64,000 nt of DNA, taken from Desulfolinea sp964487745 (lineage in GTDB: Bacteria; Chloroflexota; Anaerolineae; Anaerolineales; Villigracilaceae). Positions 23,986 through 35,100 of the stretch are shown here, piece after piece (the stretch's first letter is position 1; each line of letters opens with the position of its first letter). The notes beneath the pieces were generated by a model, which had not been told where the DNA came from, made no database searches, and saw nothing but the letters and a program-made list of their open reading frames with translations. The position numbers and the translations under genes were made by a program. Where the stretch lies: contig CAZASG010000014.1 of the NCBI GenBank assembly GCA_964487745.1, positions 1 to 64,000 on the forward strand, in the 5' to 3' direction.

Positions 23986-25746
23986 ATGACTGAAGAAAGC
24001 ACCAAGCCCACCCACTTTATCCGCGAGGCGGTAGCCGAAGATCTTGCTTCGGGGCGATTTGAACATGTCGCCACCCGCTTCCCGCCGGAGCCGAACGGCT
24101 ACCTACACATCGGTCACGCGCGCGCCATTATCATTGACTTTAGCATCGCTGAAGAGAATGGCGGCTTTTGCAACTTGCGCTTTGACGACACCAATCCTGT
24201 CAAGGAAGATGTTGAATATGTGGATGCGATCAAAGAAGATATCCAATGGTTGGGTTTCCAATGGAAAAACGAATTTTACGCATCCGATTATTTCGATCAA
24301 CTTTACGACTACGCCATTCAGCTTATCAAAGATGGCAAAGCTTATATTGACGAGCAGACTCCGGACGAGGTCCGCGAAAATCGCGGTACGCTCACGGAGC
24401 CAGGCACTAATTCGCCCTACCGTGACCGCCCCATAGAGGAGAGTCTCGATCTTTTCGGGCGGATGAAGAATGGCGAATTCCCCGATGGTTCCATCGTTCT
24501 GCGTGCCAAGATCGATATGGCTTCCGGAAATATCAATATGCGTGACCCGATCATGTATCGCATCCTGCACGAGCCGCCACATCATCGCACGGGATCGAAA
24601 TGGTGCATTTACCCGATGTATGATTTCGCACACGGACAGAGCGATTCCCTCGAGGGTATCACCCACTCCCTTTGCTCGCTGGAATACGAAAGCCATCGTC
24701 CGCTTTACGATTGGTTCATTAACGAGTTGGGGATTTTCCCCTCGCGCCAGATCGAGTTCGCCCGCTTGAACCTGACCTATACCGTGATGAGCAAACGCCG
24801 CCTCGTGCGTCTCGTCAAAGAAGGCTACGTCAAGGGCTGGGATGATCCCCGTATGCCCACGCTGACCGCCTACAGGCGTCGTGGCTACACCCCCGAAGCC
24901 ATCCGCGCCTTTGTCGAGGCAACAGGTGTTGCCAAAAAGAACAGCACCGCCGATGTCGGGCTGCTCGAGCATCATATCCGCCAGGATCTGAATATTCGCG
25001 CCGAGCGGCGCATGGCTGTGCTTGACCCGTTAAAGGTCATCATCACCAACTATCCCGAAGGACAGGTCGAGATGCTGGACGCGGTCAACAATCCCGAAGA
25101 TGAAAGTGCCGGGAGTCGTAAAATCCCCTTCTCGCGTGAACTCTACATTGAACGCGACGACTTCATGGAAAACCCGCCCAAGAAATACTTCCGGCTCGCT
25201 CCTGAACGTGAGGTCCGCCTCCGCTATGGATACTTTGTCACGGCAACAGATGTGGTCAAAAACGACGCTGGAGAGATCGTCGAATTGCATTGCGAGTTCG
25301 ATCCTGAAACCAAAGGTGGTTACGCTCCTGATGGACGCAAGGTCAAAGGAACTATCCACTGGGTCTCTGCCGAAGAAGCCATTGATGCTGAAGTACGGAT
25401 TTACGACCGTCTCTTCACTGTTCCAAACCCCATGAGCAAGGAAGAGGGTAAAGACTTCATCGACTATCTTAACGCCGATTCGCTCGAGGTGAAGAAAAGC
25501 TGTAAATTGGAACCAAGCCTAAAAGGCGCGCGTCCCGGAGACAAATTCCAGTTCGAGCGCCTCGGCTACTTCGTCGTTGATCCCGACACCACCGATGAAA
25601 ATCTCATCTTCAATCGTACTGTCACCCTGCGCGATACCTGGGCTCGGATCGAAAAACAGCGCGAGAGAGAAAAAATAGAAGAGGCGCGGCGCAAAAAACA
25701 GGAAGAAAAACGCCGCCAGAGAGAAATGGCGAAGAAAAACAAGTAG
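23986..25746 (+). CDS. glnS: Glutaminyl-tRNA synthetase
   Basis: A 586-residue GlnRS that charges tRNA-Gln directly with glutamine. The class I motifs are HIGH (residues 41-44, in PPEPNGYLHIGHA) and VMSKR near 268. The catalytic core includes LRFDDTNPVKE and YDFAHGQSDSLEGITHSLC, both diagnostic for GlnRS over GluRS. The C-terminal half holds the two anticodon-binding beta barrels. The last 35 residues are a strongly charged Glu/Lys/Arg helix not needed for the core fold. AAGGAAA lies upstream of the ATG. The cognate tRNA gene is divergent, 150 bases away. A discriminating GltX is encoded at 36046-37542. Confidence 0.96.
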   Translation: MTEESTKPTHFIREAVAEDLASGRFEHVATRFPPEPNGYLHIGHARAIIIDFSIAEENGGFCNLRFDDTNPVKEDVEYVDAIKEDIQWLGFQWKNEFYASDYFDQLYDYAIQLIKDGKAYIDEQTPDEVRENRGTLTEPGTNSPYRDRPIEESLDLFGRMKNGEFPDGSIVLRAKIDMASGNINMRDPIMYRILHEPPHHRTGSKWCIYPMYDFAHGQSDSLEGITHSLCSLEYESHRPLYDWFINELGIFPSRQIEFARLNLTYTVMSKRRLVRLVKEGYVKGWDDPRMPTLTAYRRRGYTPEAIRAFVEATGVAKKNSTADVGLLEHHIRQDLNIRAERRMAVLDPLKVIITNYPEGQVEMLDAVNNPEDESAGSRKIPFSRELYIERDDFMENPPKKYFRLAPEREVRLRYGYFVTATDVVKNDAGEIVELHCEFDPETKGGYAPDGRKVKGTIHWVSAEEAIDAEVRIYDRLFTVPNPMSKEEGKDFIDYLNADSLEVKKSCKLEPSLKGARPGDKFQFERLGYFVVDPDTTDENLIFNRTVTLRDTWARIEKQREREKIEEARRKKQEEKRRQREMAKKNK

Positions 25747-25752
25747 ACTCAA

Positions 25753-25794
25753 AAGCTTCCGAAGTCTTCAAGACTTCGGAAGCTTGCTTTTTTC
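25753..25794 (+). terminator. Terminator after glnS, palindrome family member
   Basis: A near-perfect palindrome with 16-base arms (AAGCTTCCGAAGTCTT and its complement) around a single base is followed by GCTTTTTT. Its central 21 bases are identical to those at 10393-10413. Confidence 0.85.
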
Positions 25795-25806
25795 AGGATA
25801 CTCAAA

Positions 25807-26736
25807 CTATTTAGCGTCTGAGAAGAAGCTCCTAAGGATTTCGGTATAAAGCTCTGCTTCATTCATATATGAGAAGTGCCCCACATCATGCAGGATCTCC
25901 ACTGGCACACCGGGATAAGTCTCTTTTAGTTGTTCGCGCAAAGCCAACTCAACCAAAGGATCGTTATCTGCTTCGATGATAAGCACAGGGACACCGAGCG
26001 CTTCCACATCGGCGGCTTCAAAAGGCTCGACCACACAACGAAAACGTCCTACTTCTTGCGCTTTGCTCATTCGTCCGCCCAATTGCTCCATCATATACGC
26101 CAAAACGATCTCAGAATGCCCGGATGCCGGATAAACGTTCTCGACAATGCTCCCTTTCAACACGTCCATGATCAGCCATTCTGGCAGATAGGGCAAGGCG
26201 GCGCCAATGCTCTTATTCTTCTCGGCGATCAAGTCATTCGGCGGAAAAGTATTCGCAAAGACCGCAGACTCAATGCGTTCGGGGTAATGTCCTACCAAGT
26301 ATTGCGCAAAATAGCCGCCCAAGGACGAGCCAACCACATTGAACTTCTCAACGCCCTCTTTCTCAAGGATCGCTAAAACCCCCGCACTCATTTCATCGAA
26401 TGTATCCACAGCAGGATATGTGACCGAGATCAGGTGATAATCATCTTCAAAGGCATTCAACTGATTCCACCAAATATCATACGCTCCCGTCATGCCGTGC
26501 AGAAAAAGGATCGCACCTTCGCCTTCGCCCATTGCAACATATTCCCAGGTCACACCGTCAACGCCCAAATGTTGAACAGGATGCGCCTCGCGAAATTCCT
26601 GTAAAGAAGCGACCGTCTCCGCATCCACGCTTGCGTAGACCTCATCAAAGGGCTGTGTTGGGGTTGGGCGCAAATAAACCGCGGCGACCAAAAGAACCAA
26701 AATCAACGGGATGATCCATTTCAGTTTTTTCCTCAT
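25807..26736 (-). CDS. Membrane-anchored alpha/beta hydrolase
   Basis: A 309-residue protein. The start at 26736 (MRKKLKWIIPLILV) is supported by AGAAGGAGA; an upstream start at 26766 lacks one. The N-terminal helix (about 6-22) after three basic residues is an uncleaved anchor or signal. The hydrolase fold follows: LFLHGMTGAYDIW as oxyanion region, nucleophile elbow GSSLGGY near residue 143, acid in EADNDPLV, and catalytic His in DVGHFSYM. The substrate cannot be predicted. It lies downstream of uvrB but behind that gene's terminator, so it is probably transcribed separately. Confidence 0.85.
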   Translation of the reverse strand: MRKKLKWIIPLILVLLVAAVYLRPTPTQPFDEVYASVDAETVASLQEFREAHPVQHLGVDGVTWEYVAMGEGEGAILFLHGMTGAYDIWWNQLNAFEDDYHLISVTYPAVDTFDEMSAGVLAILEKEGVEKFNVVGSSLGGYFAQYLVGHYPERIESAVFANTFPPNDLIAEKNKSIGAALPYLPEWLIMDVLKGSIVENVYPASGHSEIVLAYMMEQLGGRMSKAQEVGRFRCVVEPFEAADVEALGVPVLIIEADNDPLVELALREQLKETYPGVPVEILHDVGHFSYMNEAELYTEILRSFFSDAK

Positions 26737-26751
26737 ATTCTTCTCCTTCTG

Positions 26752-26790
26752 AAAAGCCCTTGCCAAAGTCGTGAGACTTCACAAGGGCTC
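26752..26790 (-). terminator. Terminator after uvrB
   Basis: On the minus strand AGCCCTTG and CAAGGGCT enclose an inner stem-loop (AAGTC/GACTT). The stem is followed by TTTTC. Confidence 0.75.
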
Positions 26791-26793
26791 AGT

Positions 26794-28836
26794 TTATTCT
26801 TCTCCTGCCATTAACTTGACGCGCTCCCATGGCGGCAAATTAGATTCTTCAGCCAACGTCTTGCGCAATTCAAAAAGCTGATCACGAAGCATAGCAGCTT
26901 TTTCAAATTCAAGGTTGGATGCAGCTTCCTTCATTCCTTTTTCGACTTGGGAAATCACTCGCTTCAACTCTGATTTAGGCATGCTCGTTGCACCATCGAC
27001 GCTATACTCACCCTTCGACTCGGCAACTGCCCCCGCCTTCTCGGAAAGTTGATCAGTAATATCACGGACAGCCTTCATAATACTGACCGGCTGGATATCG
27101 TGCTTCTCGTTGTGCGCGATCTGTTTCGCGCGACGACGGTCGGTCTCGTCGATGGCACGCTTCATCGAATCGGTCATCCTGTCGGCGTACATGATGACCT
27201 TGCCATCCACGTGTCGTGCGGCGCGCCCAATGGTCTGGATAAGAGCCGTATCTGAGCGCAGGAAACCTTCCTTGTCCGCATCCAGAATGGCGACAAGGGA
27301 GACTTCAGGAAGATCAAGCCCCTCACGCAGGAGGTTGATCCCGACGACAACATCAAAAACGCCCAGGCGTAAGTCTCGCAAAATACTGACGCGTTCAAGC
27401 GTGTCAATCTCCGAGTGCAGATATTGAACCTTGATCCCCAACTCCAGCAGATAATCCGACAAATCTTCCGCCATGCGCTTGGTGAGAGTGGTTACCAAAA
27501 CGCGCTGCCCGATCTCCGTGCGCTGTCTAATCTCGCCGATCAGATTGTCAATCTGCCCCTCGACAGGACGGACATCCACAGGTGGGTCGATCAGCCCCGT
27601 CGGACGGATAATCTGTTCAACGACCTGCTCCTTGCGCCCCATCTCGTAAGGTCCCGGCGTGGCGGATGTGTAGATCGTGTAACCCATATGCTCTTCGAAT
27701 TCTTCAAATTTGAAGGGACGATTATCCAGCGCTGATGGCAAACGGAAACCGAACTCGATCAACGTCGACTTGCGTGAACGGTCGCCGTTGTACATACCGC
27801 GTACCTGCGGAACAGTCATGTGGCTTTCGTCCATGACGAGGAGGTACTCATTCGGCAGAAAGTCCATCAGGGTCCACGGAGGTGTCCCGGCTCCGCGGCG
27901 GTCAAAGTGACGGGAGTAATTCTCGATCCCTGAGCAATAGCCAACTTCGCGCAGCATTTCCAGGTCATATTTTGTGCGCTGCTCAATACGCTGTGCTTCG
28001 AGGAATTGCTCGTTCTTCTTGAAAAGTTCCATCCGCTCTTCAAGTTCGCGCTCAATGTCCCCTATCGATTCTTTGAGTTGGTCATCCGCAGTCAGATAAT
28101 GCTTGGCGGGGTAGATATCCACCTGCTCCAACTCGGCAAGGATCTCACCTGTAAGGGGACTGAATTCAACAATACGTTCGACTTCATCACCAAAGAAAGC
28201 AATTCGATAGCCCTTTTTTTCCATGTACGCCGGAATGATCTCGAGCGTATCTCCGCGCACACGGAAATAACCCGGACGCAATTCAAGATCATTGCGCTGA
28301 TATTGTCCTTCGATCAAGCGACGAATGAGGGCATTGCGGCGTGTCAACTCCCCCATCTGCAGCGTGACCGCGCCACGATTATATTCTTCGGGATTTCCGA
28401 GCCCATAGATGCACGAGACAGAAGCTACGATGATGACATCCTTGCGGGACATGAGCGAGGTCGTCGCCGCGAGACGCAGGCGCTCGATCTCATTGTTGAT
28501 ATCCACTTCTTTTTCGATGTACAAGTCCCGGCGCGGGACATAGGCTTCGGGCTGATAGTAGTCGTAGTAAGACACAAAATACTCAACGGCATTCTCGGGA
28601 AAGAATTCCTTGAACTCAGCATAGAGCTGCGCGGCGAGGGTCTTATTATGCGCCATAATGAGGGCCGGCATCTGCAATTCCTGAATAACGGACGCGATCG
28701 TAAAGGTTTTTCCTGTACCTGTTGCGCCGAGCAAAACCTGATGCTGCTGACCGCCTTGCACACCTTGCACAAGTTGGGCAATGGCTTCAGGCTGATCGCC
28801 AGTGGGAATAAAAGGAGCTTGAAGTTTAAAATCCAT
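26794..28836 (-). CDS. uvrB: Excinuclease ABC subunit B
   Basis: A 680-residue UvrB, the damage-verifying helicase of nucleotide excision repair, working with UvrA and UvrC. Walker A is LLGATGTGKTFT near residue 36. The beta-hairpin region VSYYDYYQPEAYVP follows. VMDESH is the Walker B/DEAD-like motif, and the helicase C domain carries NLLREGLDLPEVSLV and QTIGRAARH. The C-terminal UVR motif is at about 632-667 and recruits UvrC. Length and motifs are complete. No SOS box was recognised upstream. uvrA and uvrC are not in the window. Confidence 0.98.
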   Translation of the reverse strand: MDFKLQAPFIPTGDQPEAIAQLVQGVQGGQQHQVLLGATGTGKTFTIASVIQELQMPALIMAHNKTLAAQLYAEFKEFFPENAVEYFVSYYDYYQPEAYVPRRDLYIEKEVDINNEIERLRLAATTSLMSRKDVIIVASVSCIYGLGNPEEYNRGAVTLQMGELTRRNALIRRLIEGQYQRNDLELRPGYFRVRGDTLEIIPAYMEKKGYRIAFFGDEVERIVEFSPLTGEILAELEQVDIYPAKHYLTADDQLKESIGDIERELEERMELFKKNEQFLEAQRIEQRTKYDLEMLREVGYCSGIENYSRHFDRRGAGTPPWTLMDFLPNEYLLVMDESHMTVPQVRGMYNGDRSRKSTLIEFGFRLPSALDNRPFKFEEFEEHMGYTIYTSATPGPYEMGRKEQVVEQIIRPTGLIDPPVDVRPVEGQIDNLIGEIRQRTEIGQRVLVTTLTKRMAEDLSDYLLELGIKVQYLHSEIDTLERVSILRDLRLGVFDVVVGINLLREGLDLPEVSLVAILDADKEGFLRSDTALIQTIGRAARHVDGKVIMYADRMTDSMKRAIDETDRRRAKQIAHNEKHDIQPVSIMKAVRDITDQLSEKAGAVAESKGEYSVDGATSMPKSELKRVISQVEKGMKEAASNLEFEKAAMLRDQLFELRKTLAEESNLPPWERVKLMAGEE

Positions 28837-28917
28837 GATTTATAGGTAATTCTTCTTAGGTGGTTAGGGGAAGCTTTTTGCGAACACTCGTTCTATTTTA
28901 CCTTAAAGCCCTAAAAT

Positions 28918-28962
28918 AAGAAAACTGGTTCCTGCTGCAAATTGAAGGAACCAGTTTTTTAT
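28918..28962 (-). terminator. Terminator after the first HD-GYP sensor gene
   Basis: AAAACTGGTTCC (28921-28932) pairs with GGAACCAGTTTT (28947-28958) over a 14-base loop. Both flanks give T-runs, so it can stop transcription arriving from the minus-strand sensor gene. Confidence 0.8.
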
Positions 28963-28977
28963 ATTGCTTTCTACAGG

Positions 28978-31900
28978 TTAGCGAGATTCTATTTCGTTCT
29001 CGATAAAGCGTAAAAAAGTGGTGGCTACCCGAGGGTCGAAGTGCGCTCCGGATTGTTCCTTGATATAAGCCAACGCTTTTTCATGGGACCACGCCTTTCT
29101 GTAAGGGCGATCCGAGCGAAGCGCATCCCATACATCCACAACTGCAAAGATACGCGCCGCTATGGGAATCTGCTCCTTCTCCAAGCCTCGTGGATAACCC
29201 GTTCCATCCCACTTCTCGTGATGACAGTAGGGAATATCCAGCGCTGGACGCAAGTATTCGATAGAAGCCAACCACTTATATGCCAAAACCGGGTGCTTTT
29301 TCATGATAACCCACTCTTCATCTGTTAGCTTGCCAGGCTTTTGTAAAATCTCGTCAGAGACGCCCATTTTTCCAATATCGTGCAATAATGCGCCACGCCG
29401 AATATGGGTTAGGTCTGCATTACTGACACCAAGCGTTTTTGCCAGTGCCAATGTGATATTCACAACACGGCGACTATGCCCCTCGGTTTCCCTATCACGT
29501 AATTCAAGTGCCTGCGCCCAGCCCGCGATAGTAGCGTCATAAGACTGTACCAGTCGAATATTCGTACGCTCGAGATCTTCAAAAAGGGCAATATTATCGA
29601 TCGCTATTGCTGCCTGACCAGCGAGCGTTTCAAGGTATTTGACCCATTCATGATCAGGCTCTAATGGTGAGCGATTGAAAATCTCCAAAACGCCCACCAA
29701 GATTCCTTTAGCAATCAAGGGGACACCATAATATGAGACAAATTTTTCATCCTGGAATCCAGGTGAGTTTGAAATCCCTAAATCTACGGTTGCTAGATCA
29801 GGAATATAAAAAGACTGTCTTTCCAAGGCTACTTTGCCAGCATATCCACGCCCCACACGCAGACTTGTATCCCGAAGTGTTTTTGTGCGGAAGCCTTGCC
29901 CTTTGATAAATTCCAGGGCGTGGGTACTTTCATCGTGTTTCAGGATAGCGGCAGCATCCACTTGAAGATCGGAGATCAAATAGTCGAGAATAATACTCAA
30001 CGTTACTCTTAGGTCAAAGCTATTGATAATGGCCTGATCGATCTTGCGCAAGGCATCCAGCCGCCTAATATAGCTCTGAATATCTTCGCGCGCCTGAACT
30101 TTCTCACTAATATCTACAAAAGCTGCCACATAAAATTCAACGTCTCCTTGCTCATTAAGTATGGCGCTACAAACCTCATCACAAGGGAATATTGCGCCAT
30201 CTTTACGCTTGTTACCAACTTCTCCCTGCCAATGTCCGACTTCATGCAAAGCAGGCAAAATCTCTTCGTTCAGCTTGCGCGCGCCTGCTTCGTCTGTGAA
30301 CTCAAACATTGACTTGCTAATTATTTCTTCTTTTGCATCGTATCCCAGGGTAGATAAAAGAGCAGCATTGACGTATACAACATTCCCGTCGACATCTGTG
30401 ATAACAATTGCCTGGCTGGTGGTTTCAACCATTTTTGAGAGTTTGCTGATCTCTTCCTCTGCCTTTTTGCGATCTGTGATATCCCTTGCCAGAGAAACCA
30501 TGACGTTTTCGCCATCCATCTGAAAAACCCTGGAGCTGATCTCAACCGGTAGGCGCACCCCATGCTTTGTAAGATGCGTTGCTTCAAATATCTGCCATTG
30601 ATCTTCACGCAGTTTTGCACGTCCTTCTCGACTGCCACGCAGTTTAGCATCCTCTGGGGCAGAAATATCTGCGGGTGAAAGGGTTAATAACTCTTCTCTC
30701 GAGTAACCAAGGCGTTGGCAGGCTGTTTCGTTTACTTCCAAAAATGTACTAAATCCTTCGTCCTGCAAAATATGCACAAAGGCAGCATCGCTAATTCCAT
30801 CAAAAAGAGCTTTATATTTTGATTCTGAGGCTTGTAATTGCTCTTCTGCCTTCTTTCTCTCTGTAATATCCAGAATGATCGCAGCAAAAAGTTTCTCTTG
30901 CTCGTACTCAAGAAGCTGCAAGTGAACTTCTACGTCATAGAGCGTTTCATCTTTCCGTTTATGAACAGTTTCAAAAACCACCTCCCTTACTTTCCCGTCA
31001 AGTAAGGGACTGATTAAATCCTGAAATAACTCTTTTGTAAATTTTGGTTTTAGCTCAAGAGGTGTTATCTCTAGCAACTCTTCCAGCGTGTACCCAAGGT
31101 TGCGGATGGCCGCATTGTTCACCTGGATAAATTTCAAAGTGTTACTATCAAAGAGATAGATTTCGTTGATCGTATCCTCAAAAACGCGACTAAGTCGAAA
31201 TATATCTCTCTCCGCTCGCCGACGCTCCGTCACATCAATGGTTGTGCTCAAAATGGCATCTTCGCCATCCCACTGTACTGCGGAAATACTCTGCTGGATC
31301 CTGGGCGTAGCCCCATCCCTTGAAAGCGCATCATACTCATAAAATGTAGGGGCTGAATTTCCTGTAGTGCGGTCTTCATGATAGGAAAGCAAACGCTCTC
31401 TCTCATGAGGCGCGATCATGGAAAGCACAGAGTCGAGCGCTAAAACCTCATCTACATTCTCAAAACCCAGCATCTCTACAAAAGCTTGATTGACAAATAA
31501 GGGTTTCATTTTTGCATGGATCAAAATCCCTTGGACTGACTCTTCAAGCACTTTTCGAAAATTTTCCTCGCTCTCCTTCAAGGCAATTTCAGCTTCCACG
31601 CGATCTGTAATATCACGAAAATTGATTACCATCCCTCGGATATCTGGATCCTGCATCAAGTTGGTAAATGTACTCTCTATCCAGCGCCACCCCCCATCTT
31701 TTCTTTGAAAACGATAAGAGGCTGTGCCAAAATTTTCGGTTTCTGGATCAAGTAGGTGTTGTAAAATTTTGACCACCTCTGCCAGATCATCAGGATGGGT
31801 AAGATCATCGGGGGACATCTTCTCAAGCTCTTCAACAGAATAGCCAAAAAGACGTTCAGCAGCCGGGCTAACATAACTTATCCTGAAATTTTCCCCCAGC

Positions 31901-32004
31901 AGAACAACGCCATCTGGTGCATTATTAATTAAGGCTTCGTAAAATTTTTCCGGCCTTTCTGTATCATTTTCCAACGGTTTGTGCTCTTGTTCTGTCTGGC
32001 TCAT
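28978..32004 (-). CDS. Multi-PAS/GAF sensor with HD-GYP phosphodiesterase domain
   Basis: A 1008-residue cytoplasmic-looking sensor with no membrane segment. Five PAS domains follow one another (about 20-140, 145-260, 265-385, 390-510, 512-635). They are typified by AERLFGYSVEELE, LGYTLEELL, RLGYSREELL and the PAC ends DITDRKKAEE. A GAF domain spans about 645-805. The C-terminal HD-GYP domain (about 820-1005) has HDIGK, HHEKWDGTGYP and RSDRPYR, the full set of metal-site motifs for cyclic-di-GMP hydrolysis. Signal input is likely a small molecule or redox cue. The GAF-HD-GYP half is a near copy of that in the upstream gene, and both genes face the same way. Confidence 0.92.
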   Translation of the reverse strand: MSQTEQEHKPLENDTERPEKFYEALINNAPDGVVLLGENFRISYVSPAAERLFGYSVEELEKMSPDDLTHPDDLAEVVKILQHLLDPETENFGTASYRFQRKDGGWRWIESTFTNLMQDPDIRGMVINFRDITDRVEAEIALKESEENFRKVLEESVQGILIHAKMKPLFVNQAFVEMLGFENVDEVLALDSVLSMIAPHERERLLSYHEDRTTGNSAPTFYEYDALSRDGATPRIQQSISAVQWDGEDAILSTTIDVTERRRAERDIFRLSRVFEDTINEIYLFDSNTLKFIQVNNAAIRNLGYTLEELLEITPLELKPKFTKELFQDLISPLLDGKVREVVFETVHKRKDETLYDVEVHLQLLEYEQEKLFAAIILDITERKKAEEQLQASESKYKALFDGISDAAFVHILQDEGFSTFLEVNETACQRLGYSREELLTLSPADISAPEDAKLRGSREGRAKLREDQWQIFEATHLTKHGVRLPVEISSRVFQMDGENVMVSLARDITDRKKAEEEISKLSKMVETTSQAIVITDVDGNVVYVNAALLSTLGYDAKEEIISKSMFEFTDEAGARKLNEEILPALHEVGHWQGEVGNKRKDGAIFPCDEVCSAILNEQGDVEFYVAAFVDISEKVQAREDIQSYIRRLDALRKIDQAIINSFDLRVTLSIILDYLISDLQVDAAAILKHDESTHALEFIKGQGFRTKTLRDTSLRVGRGYAGKVALERQSFYIPDLATVDLGISNSPGFQDEKFVSYYGVPLIAKGILVGVLEIFNRSPLEPDHEWVKYLETLAGQAAIAIDNIALFEDLERTNIRLVQSYDATIAGWAQALELRDRETEGHSRRVVNITLALAKTLGVSNADLTHIRRGALLHDIGKMGVSDEILQKPGKLTDEEWVIMKKHPVLAYKWLASIEYLRPALDIPYCHHEKWDGTGYPRGLEKEQIPIAARIFAVVDVWDALRSDRPYRKAWSHEKALAYIKEQSGAHFDPRVATTFLRFIENEIESR

Positions 32005-32123
32005 TCAAGCCCCTTTTCTGATCATCTTGCAAAACAACAAAATCGCATAATTTGATTATGCAACAGCTTGAGTAGCAATCCCCCTTTCACTCTCCAATCA
32101 AGTTTATCGGAATATTTTAGCGG

Positions 32124-35100
32124 CTATTTAATCTTTTCAAGATATTGCAAAAAAGCGGTAACAACCCGAGGGTCGAAGTGCGTGCCGGATTGCTCTTTGA
32201 TATGTTCAAGCGCATCTTCATCTGCCCACGCTTTTCGGTAAGGCCGGTCAGAGCGCAGCGCATCCCACACATCCACAATTGCAAAGATACGCGCTGCGAG
32301 AGGAATTTGCTCTCCCTTCAAACCGCGCGGATAGCCGCTTCCATCCCATTTTTCATGGTGACAGTAGGGAATATCCAATGCCGGACGCAAGTAATCAATA
32401 GACGCAAGCCACCTATGCGACAAAGCAGGATGCTGCTTCATAATAGCCCACTCATCATCTGTTAGGGGTCCCGTTTTTTGCAAGATACTATCAGGAACAC
32501 CCATTTTGCCGATATCGTGCAGGAGGGCACCGCGTCGCACGTGCGTCAAATTGCTACCGCTAATCCCAAGCATCTTCGCCAATGCAATTGTGGTGTCAAC
32601 AACCCGCCGACTATGCCCTTCGGTTTCCATATCCCGCAGTTCAAGTGCGCTTGCCCAGCCTTCAATAGTGGCATCATAAGCATGCATCAGTTTAGCGTTT
32701 GAGCGCTCAAGATTCTCAAAAAGAGAAATATTGTCAATTGCTATCGCTGCCTGACCAGCGAGCGTTTCAAGGTATTTGACCCACTCGGTGTCAGGTTCTA
32801 AATTAGAACGCGTGAAAACTTCAAGGACTCCAACCAACACTCCCTTTGAAAGAAGTGGAACGCCATAGTAGGCAACAAAGTTCTCTGCATCAAACTCAGG
32901 GGAGTCCAGAAGGCCATAATCACTCGTAGACAGATCGCTGATATGAACTAATTCTCTCTGCAGAGCGACCCTCCCTGCATACCCATGCCCCACACGAGGA
33001 TTTGTATGTTGAAGCGCTTTTGTTCGAAATCCTACGCCCTGCACAAAGCTAAGGGTATGTGTATTTTCATCATGCTTCAAGATAACAGCAGCATCGATCT
33101 GCAGATGAGATTGAATATGGTCCAGAATAATATTTAGCGTCACTCTTAAGTCAAAGGTATTGATGATGGCCTGGTCAATCTTTCGCAAGGCATCAAGGCG
33201 CATGTTGTATTTCAGAATTTCATCTTCGGCTTTTTTACGATCATTGATGTCTGTAATAAATCCTTCAAGTGCAGTGAATTCTCCGTTTTTATCGAAAATC
33301 CCTTGCCCTTTTTCCCAAACCCATTTTTCATCACCCGCAGCGGTAAATATCCGATATGTGATCTGAAAGTCTCTCCGGTTTGAAAGTGCATTTTGAACAT
33401 TCGACCAAACCACATCACGATCTTCAGGAGCTATAATTTCACCATAGGAGATGTTGGCATTGTTTAAAATATCTTCTGCTTTATATCCAGTTAATATCTC
33501 ACAACCATCGCTGACGAATTCCATCGTCCAATCGATATCATTTTTACAACGATAGGCCATGCCGGGCAGATTAGACATCAGCGTTGATAATTTTCGTTCC
33601 GATTCCATCAACATCTCATTCGCTCGCTTGCTCTCAGTCACATCCTGAACAATTGCTTGAATGCATGACTGCCCGCCAAAGCGTATTGGTGCAAGTGAAA
33701 GAAATGCATCGTAATAAGAGCCATCCTTGCGTTTGAATTGAACAGGATAATCCTTGATGAAACCCTCTTTCTGAAATAGTCCCAGCGCCTCATCACGTTG
33801 AACGCTATCCTTGTATAGCCTGCTCACATTCCCAATCTCCTGTAGATCAGCCTGGCTGTATCCACCGGGCAGCAGCATAGCGTCGTTGAACAAAAGCAAA
33901 TTCCCGCGCTGATCGGCAACGCCAATTCCGACGGGGGAAGTCGCAAATAGAGTTCTGAATTTATCTTCACTTTCTATCAGAGCCATTTCCATTTTCTTGC
34001 GTTCGGAAAGATCTCTTTGAATTTCAGTAAAAAGATGGGCGTTTTTCAAGCCATTTGAGATTTCACTCGCCAGTGTTTCGAGGAACTCAGATTGCGCTTC
34101 AAAGTCTATAAATGTATCTGCTCCCACACCCAAAATAGCGTAAATTTCACCATCCACAAAGAGTGGCAAGGCTGCGGACGACTGAAAACCTACCTGTTTA
34201 CACTCGTCCGCTGTACAGCGAGTGTCATCATAAAGTTCTTTGGAATAAACCGGTTCGCTCTCACGTAGAGCCATTTCACTTATGCAAGAGCTGGCTCTGC
34301 CAATAAGAGACACATCCAATTCTTTTTCGGGTTTGGAGTAGGCAATCTTAATAGGCACTAAAGCAGCCTCTTCTTTTATCAACAGGAAAGCGATGCTGGC
34401 TTCTGTTGCACGGAGCATACCCTCGACAGCCGCTGAGGCAACTTCCTTTACAGAGAGAGCTCGATTGACCTGGGCACTCACAGCGTTGAGTGCAGTCATT
34501 TCTTGAGCGCTCTGCTGCAACGCTTCCTCCGCCTGCTTTCGTTCAGTAATATCACTGCCAATTGACTGGAAGGCAATTCTCCTTCCCTTGTCATCAAACA
34601 AAGCCTGGTTAGTCCAATGCTGCCAGCGGATTTCACCATCCGGGTCGATCACCTGATGTTCATGCGTTTGCGTTGGCGATTCGACCGTCAGCTTCAAGAT
34701 ATTGGCCATCACCATTTTCCGATCAGATTCCGGGATCAATTTTAGAAAATCAAAACCGATCACCTCATCAAATTGAATAGAGAAATACTGACAATACGCT
34801 TGATTTGCATAGGTGATCTTTCCATCAGGCGTAAAGCTGCAAATCAGGACTGGATTATTTTCGACAACTCCCTTGTAGCGTTCTTCGCTTTCTTTCAATA
34901 TTATGTGTGTTTTTTTATGTTCTTCTATCTCTGCAAACAGAGCTTCATTTTGCACGACCAGGGCGGCTGTTTTTTCACGAACCTGATAACGCAGAAAAAA
35001 GGATATGCCTGCTAAAAGGAGTATGGCACCTCCGCCAACCCCAAAAACCCACGTGGCCCAATTTGGGAAAATGAGTTGTTCTGCCGGGCCAAACCATCTC

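Noticed and set aside
24103..24975. 290-codon minus-strand frame opposite glnS
   Set aside because: Antisense to a complete GlnRS; no domain and no start signals.
28006..28845. 279-codon plus-strand frame opposite uvrB
   Set aside because: Antisense to a complete UvrB with all motifs.
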